DNA from: Micavibrio sp.
GTDB lineage: Bacteria > Pseudomonadota > Alphaproteobacteria > UBA9219
Reading direction: 5' to 3'
Assembly (NCBI GenBank): GCA_020718105.1
Contig: DYDA01000002.1
Location: 53,954-117,953 of the forward strand
DNA: 64,000 nucleotides
Within the stretch, counting starts at the first letter, position 1, and every line of letters starts with the position of its first letter. Below are positions 60,752-64,000 of this stretch, piece by piece. The notes below the pieces were generated by a model. The model saw only the letters and a list, made by a program, of their open reading frames with translations, did no database searches and was not told the origin of the DNA. Made by a program: the position numbers and the translations under genes.

Positions 60752-63328
60752 TTAGGCTTTCTTTTTCAAACCGGCTTCTTCGATGGTTTCATCAAGTTCA
60801 ATGACGTGTTCATTGATGGCGCTCATCGTCGTGATCAGCTCATTGATGATCTCAGCTTTTCTGTCTTCGGCTTCATCGCTGGTGGCCGTGTTTTTGATTT
60901 CGTTCGTGGCCTCGCGGAGTTTTTTGTCCATGACCACAAGGCGCGTTTCAAGCTGGTCTTTTTGCTGAATGACCAGTTGCGCCAATTGATCATGCATCGC
61001 CTCAATCTGAACAACGGAGTCATGCCATTGGCCTTGCAGCCCTTTCATAATCTCTTCGGTCTGTTGCAAGATGAGTGTCTTGGTTTCTTGTCCATCCAAG
61101 GTCCCATCCGAAGAGGCGCTGCCTGTGTAAAGTGGCAATTGAGTCAACGTCGGAACCAGTTGCCCCAGTTGCCCCGCGACGGTTCCCAACGTGCCCGTTA
61201 ACTGCCCCAGCATACTAAGGCGCTGCATCACACTATCGACTTGTTCGGCAATGGTGGTCAGTTTGGTAAAGCTTTGTGCCGCCCATTGCTCGGTCTTGCC
61301 GAAGGTCGTTGTCGCCTGTTGCTCAAAGCGGGTGCTGAGGTCGTTGATGGTGGCGCTAAACTGTCCCCGCGTGGCTGTCAGCTTTTCTTGTTCGCCCTTA
61401 AGCGCTGTGACGGTTTGCGAGAGAGTGGAGGTTGTTGAGATTGCTTGCTGCGCCATCGTTTGGCCATGAGCGGTGAGCGCTTCGATATGCGTTTCGGCGC
61501 TTTGCGCTTGTTGTTGGATTTGAACCTCTAGCCGTTGCATAAGAGCATGACTTTTTTCGGCCAGCGTTTGCGCGGCGCTAAAGCTCATCTGGCTGTTCTG
61601 ATGAACCGTGGCCAGAAGTTGATCGTTATTAGCGCGAAGGTCGGCTAAAAGCGTGCTGATAAGGGTTCCGTCGCGGCGCACTTGCGCGGTGGCATCGCTC
61701 ATTGAGCGCTCTGCTGCATCGAAACTGGCCACAATGGATTCCATCCGGTGCGTAGCGGTCACGACTTGTTCGCTTAAGCCCTCGTGACGTTCGCTGATGG
61801 CGCTCACGGCTTGCTCCATTTTCTGGGCGCTGGCTTCTGTGCGTGAGGCTAAGGACGCCATGTTTTCTTCGGCGTTGATGGTGCTGGCCAGCCTGCTTTC
61901 GGCGCGTTCGATAATCTTTTGCAAATGCGTTTCGCCGCGTCCCAAAGCATCGACGGCATCGTTAAAGTTGCCCTTGACCGTCTGCGTTGTTTCGCCCAAA
62001 AGCTTGCCACTGGCTTGAACCAAGTTGAGGGCGGCAAACATGCGCTCGCCCATCTGACCTGTTGCGTTAGCCAGTTGTTGAGAAACTTGTTCACTTCGCG
62101 CCGCGCTGGATTGAAGCGTGCCTTCAGCCTTGACCAGCGTTTGCAGCGATTGCGCGACTTGCGTGCCTGCCAGCTGCGTGACTTCCGCCATGTTGTGAAT
62201 GCGCTCGTGTAAGGTTGGCAAAAGTTTGCCGATTTGGGCGACCCCTTTTTCTTGCGTTTGGGTCAGGTTATCGCTGGCATCGATCAACATTTTTGCAAGT
62301 GTTTGCAGTGTTTCCCCACTGGACGTGCCACGTTCCTGCAATTGGGTCAACGTCGCGTTCAAGCGAGAAGTAAGGGACAAAAGCGTTTCTTGTTGCAGGT
62401 TCATCATGCCAGAGAAATTAGAGGTGCTGGCCCGCGTCGTATCAAAGCAGTCCGTAAGATTCTTGACCAAAGACTGAAAAAGGGAACGCTGCTCTCCGTC
62501 CACTTTAAAACGAACAGGACCTTCATCGCCCATGATGGAAAAGTCAGGCATTTGAATAAAGGCAAGACGCGCTTTTTCGATCATGCGCGCCAGATCACCA
62601 ATCGCATCGCGTCGCTCGATGCCCCAGATGGAGGTTTGATCCGATCCTTTGATCATATTGTCAACGCACTGCGTGAGCTTGCCCAAAGGTTCTGACTGCC
62701 GTGTTTTATAGGCATAATAAAGGCCACCACCAAGAAGGGCGGTTACAATCAAACTGCTCCATGTCAAAAGCATCAAAGCAAGACCCCAAAGTTTGATCGA
62801 GTCTTGAGCCGCTTTGCGCCCCGTGGCCGCCGCCGTTTGTAAGCGCGAGTCCAACGTCGTCAAGGCGCTGGTGGCCGTCAAAAGGTCGGCGTTGGTCAGG
62901 CCGTTGCTCATGGCATCGTTTTGATCGGCTTTGGCAATGATCGACGCGAAAATATCGATGATGGCTTTAATATCGCGGCGCGTCGCGGCGGGTGCTTTGT
63001 CTGCAAGGCGAGCCGTGGCTTCTTGCGCCGTTTTCAGGTTCATGCGCATATCGGTGAGCGCGGCGCGATCCCCACTGTTCATATAAGCCTGCGCGGAACC
63101 TAAAAAACCGCTATAGCCCAACGCGACAATGGTCTTCTCATAGGTTTCTTGGTCGGGTGTGAAGGCGGCATCTGGCGCGGCCAATGTGTTTTCATAACGA
63201 TCCATCTGATATTTGGCATAGCCCGCGCCTGCCATAGCGGTTAGGCAAAGCCCCAAAAAGGCCACTAAAATCAGGGAAGAGAACGAACCGGAGGCAGGGG
63301 CTTGATCATGGGGCATGAGGGTGCTCAT
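60752..63328 (-). CDS. HAMP-domain coiled-coil membrane protein, chemoreceptor-like
   Basis: 858 residues. A first membrane helix (SSLILVAFLGLCLTAMAGAGY), a periplasmic helical part of about 150 residues, a second membrane helix (GLALMLLTWSSLIVTALLGGGLYYAY) and a HAMP-like linker, then about 600 residues of near-continuous coiled coil rich in Gln, Thr, Ala, Ser. The plan is that of a chemoreceptor, but the conserved tip motif (E-x-A-R-A-G-E...) is missing. Role unknown; may be a structural or signalling scaffold. The TTG at 63331 and the ATG at 63328 are both possible starts. It converges on murD2. Confidence 0.75.
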   Translation of the reverse strand: MSTLMPHDQAPASGSFSSLILVAFLGLCLTAMAGAGYAKYQMDRYENTLAAPDAAFTPDQETYEKTIVALGYSGFLGSAQAYMNSGDRAALTDMRMNLKTAQEATARLADKAPAATRRDIKAIIDIFASIIAKADQNDAMSNGLTNADLLTATSALTTLDSRLQTAAATGRKAAQDSIKLWGLALMLLTWSSLIVTALLGGGLYYAYKTRQSEPLGKLTQCVDNMIKGSDQTSIWGIERRDAIGDLARMIEKARLAFIQMPDFSIMGDEGPVRFKVDGEQRSLFQSLVKNLTDCFDTTRASTSNFSGMMNLQQETLLSLTSRLNATLTQLQERGTSSGETLQTLAKMLIDASDNLTQTQEKGVAQIGKLLPTLHERIHNMAEVTQLAGTQVAQSLQTLVKAEGTLQSSAARSEQVSQQLANATGQMGERMFAALNLVQASGKLLGETTQTVKGNFNDAVDALGRGETHLQKIIERAESRLASTINAEENMASLASRTEASAQKMEQAVSAISERHEGLSEQVVTATHRMESIVASFDAAERSMSDATAQVRRDGTLISTLLADLRANNDQLLATVHQNSQMSFSAAQTLAEKSHALMQRLEVQIQQQAQSAETHIEALTAHGQTMAQQAISTTSTLSQTVTALKGEQEKLTATRGQFSATINDLSTRFEQQATTTFGKTEQWAAQSFTKLTTIAEQVDSVMQRLSMLGQLTGTLGTVAGQLGQLVPTLTQLPLYTGSASSDGTLDGQETKTLILQQTEEIMKGLQGQWHDSVVQIEAMHDQLAQLVIQQKDQLETRLVVMDKKLREATNEIKNTATSDEAEDRKAEIINELITTMSAINEHVIELDETIEEAGLKKKA

Positions 63329-63435
63329 CAACGAGGAAAAAAAGAAGATTTTTTAGAGCCTTACTTACAGGACGAGACGAGAGAGCATATAAAAAGCACA
63401 TAAGGTTAACGGATTTTTTCGAATCAGTCAAAGAC

Positions 63436-63630
63436 TTATACCAACGGCCCGATGAAACGACTCTCAAATAGAATCCGTCATCGCGAGCGGAGCCGAAGGC
63501 GGAGCGTGGCGATCCATCTCCTGAATTGGCAAGCAAGGTCATTGGTGGAAAGAGCAGGTGATGGATTGCCGCGCTCGCATGCGCTCGCTCGCAATGACGA
63601 TAGGGGTGGGTTCTAGGGCGGTTGGTATTG
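63436..63630. mobile_element. MITE-like repeat with ATACCAAC ends
   Basis: Inverted ends ATACCAACGGCCC (63438-63450) and GGGCGGTTGGTAT (63617-63629), the same type as at 25955-26407. Between them is a family-1-type palindrome (63476-63600) starting CGTCATCGCGAGCGG and ending CGCTCGCAATGACG. Upstream of the coiled-coil gene. Confidence 0.65.
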
Positions 63631-63734
63631 GAAAGACTGCCCCGCAATCCCCCCTGACCCCTAGCCCCTACCCCTCATCGTCACGCCTTTTTGCTTTTGG
63701 CGATCCAAAATCGGGCGACGATTACAAAAGCTTT

Positions 63735-63884
63735 ATGAATCAATGGGTTAGGTACTGCCCAAAATCGAGTCAGTTTTCTTATATTTCAATGGGTTACGGC
63801 ATTAACTTTGAGCGGAAGGCGATCGAGAGGCACTATTCCACGCTCTTGGGGCTGAGAATCGATAAAAAACCCAAGATTCGTTGA
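63735..63884 (+). CDS. Possible short gene or gene remnant
   Basis: The frame from about 63660 to 63884 has a non-repeat, coding-like look (FAFGDPKSGDDYKSF, then MNQWVRYCPKSSQFSYISMG...) and ends just before a terminator. The first ATG is at 63735, with no good binding site; the frame further up is repeat DNA. It could be the tail of a lost gene, a small gene or an RNA. No family is recognised. Confidence 0.25.
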   Translation: MNQWVRYCPKSSQFSYISMGYGINFERKAIERHYSTLLGLRIDKKPKIR

Positions 63885-63900
63885 TTCTATTGGGTTTTTT
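63864..63900 (+). terminator. Intrinsic terminator
   Basis: AAAAAACCCAA (63864-63874) pairs with TTGGGTTTTTT (63890-63900) around a 15-nt loop. It overlaps the stop of the possible short gene. The last 100 nt of the window show nothing else. Confidence 0.7.
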
Positions 63901-64000
63901 CTGAGGCGAAAAAGGGGGCAAACGAGAGCGCTATTCTGTGCCAAAAATCATGCTCCAGAGGGATTGATTTTCTGGCAGGCCAGAAGGATATCGCGTGCAA

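Overview
The window reads as a chromosomal segment of a Gram-negative alphaproteobacterium of moderate GC content. The lineage is inferred from the fused ispDF gene, the DUF1150 gene, the rpsM-rpsK-rpoA-rplQ order, the hopanoid genes hpnA-C-D-E, lpxC, and ADP-heptose (LPS core) genes. I cannot place it to genus. About 54 protein genes and one tRNA can be supported. No IS transposase, prophage or CRISPR array was seen, but the gaps between genes are unusually rich in palindromic, non-coding repeat elements of at least four families.

Layout: 0.4-3.2 kb, ADP-heptose synthesis (hldE, hldD and a possible small gene between them). 3.3-5.2 kb, fabD-fabG. 5.4-10.8 kb, ribosomal genes rplM-rpsI and rpsM-rpsK-rpoA-rplQ with a lipoprotein and an EamA transporter downstream. 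10.9-13.3 kb, a chemoreceptor with a zinc-binding tail. 13.8-18.5 kb, two small membrane proteins, DUF1150, a CCA-adding enzyme, a MoxR-DUF58 pair and DUF2147. 18.5-25.9 kb, a TehA/SLAC1 protein, tRNA-Gly, a thioredoxin-TPR protein, Trm112, a HEPN-like unknown, a long Crp/Fnr protein, ispDF and a CinA-like amidase. 26.0-30.1 kb, repeats, an MFS carrier, an inositol-phosphatase-like enzyme and hflX. 30.1-39.6 kb, a type IVb pilus/type II secretion-like operon. 39.6-43.6 kb, the squalene part of hopanoid synthesis. 43.6-49.8 kb, dsbB and a sugar-related group that looks AT-richer. 49.8-57.4 kb, housekeeping (dgt, xth, carD, lpxC, dnaN) and unknowns. 57.7-60.6 kb, a murL-murD2 pair. 60.7-63.3 kb, a chemoreceptor-like coiled-coil protein.

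Envelope construction is the main theme: LPS core heptose, lipid A (lpxC), fatty acids, isoprenoids feeding hopanoids (ispDF, hpnCDE), peptidoglycan D-glutamate through murD2/murL, disulfide formation, and a pilus or secretion machine. The two points I rate highest are the murD2-murL route, which makes UDP-MurNAc-L-Ala-L-Glu and then epimerises the terminal glutamate, and a 142-bp palindromic repeat sitting in frame inside murD2, so that repeat DNA is translated as part of an enzyme essential for the wall. The same repeat occurs between genes elsewhere in the window. The pilus operon with unrecognised parts and the Crp/Fnr protein with a large unknown N-terminal region are next.
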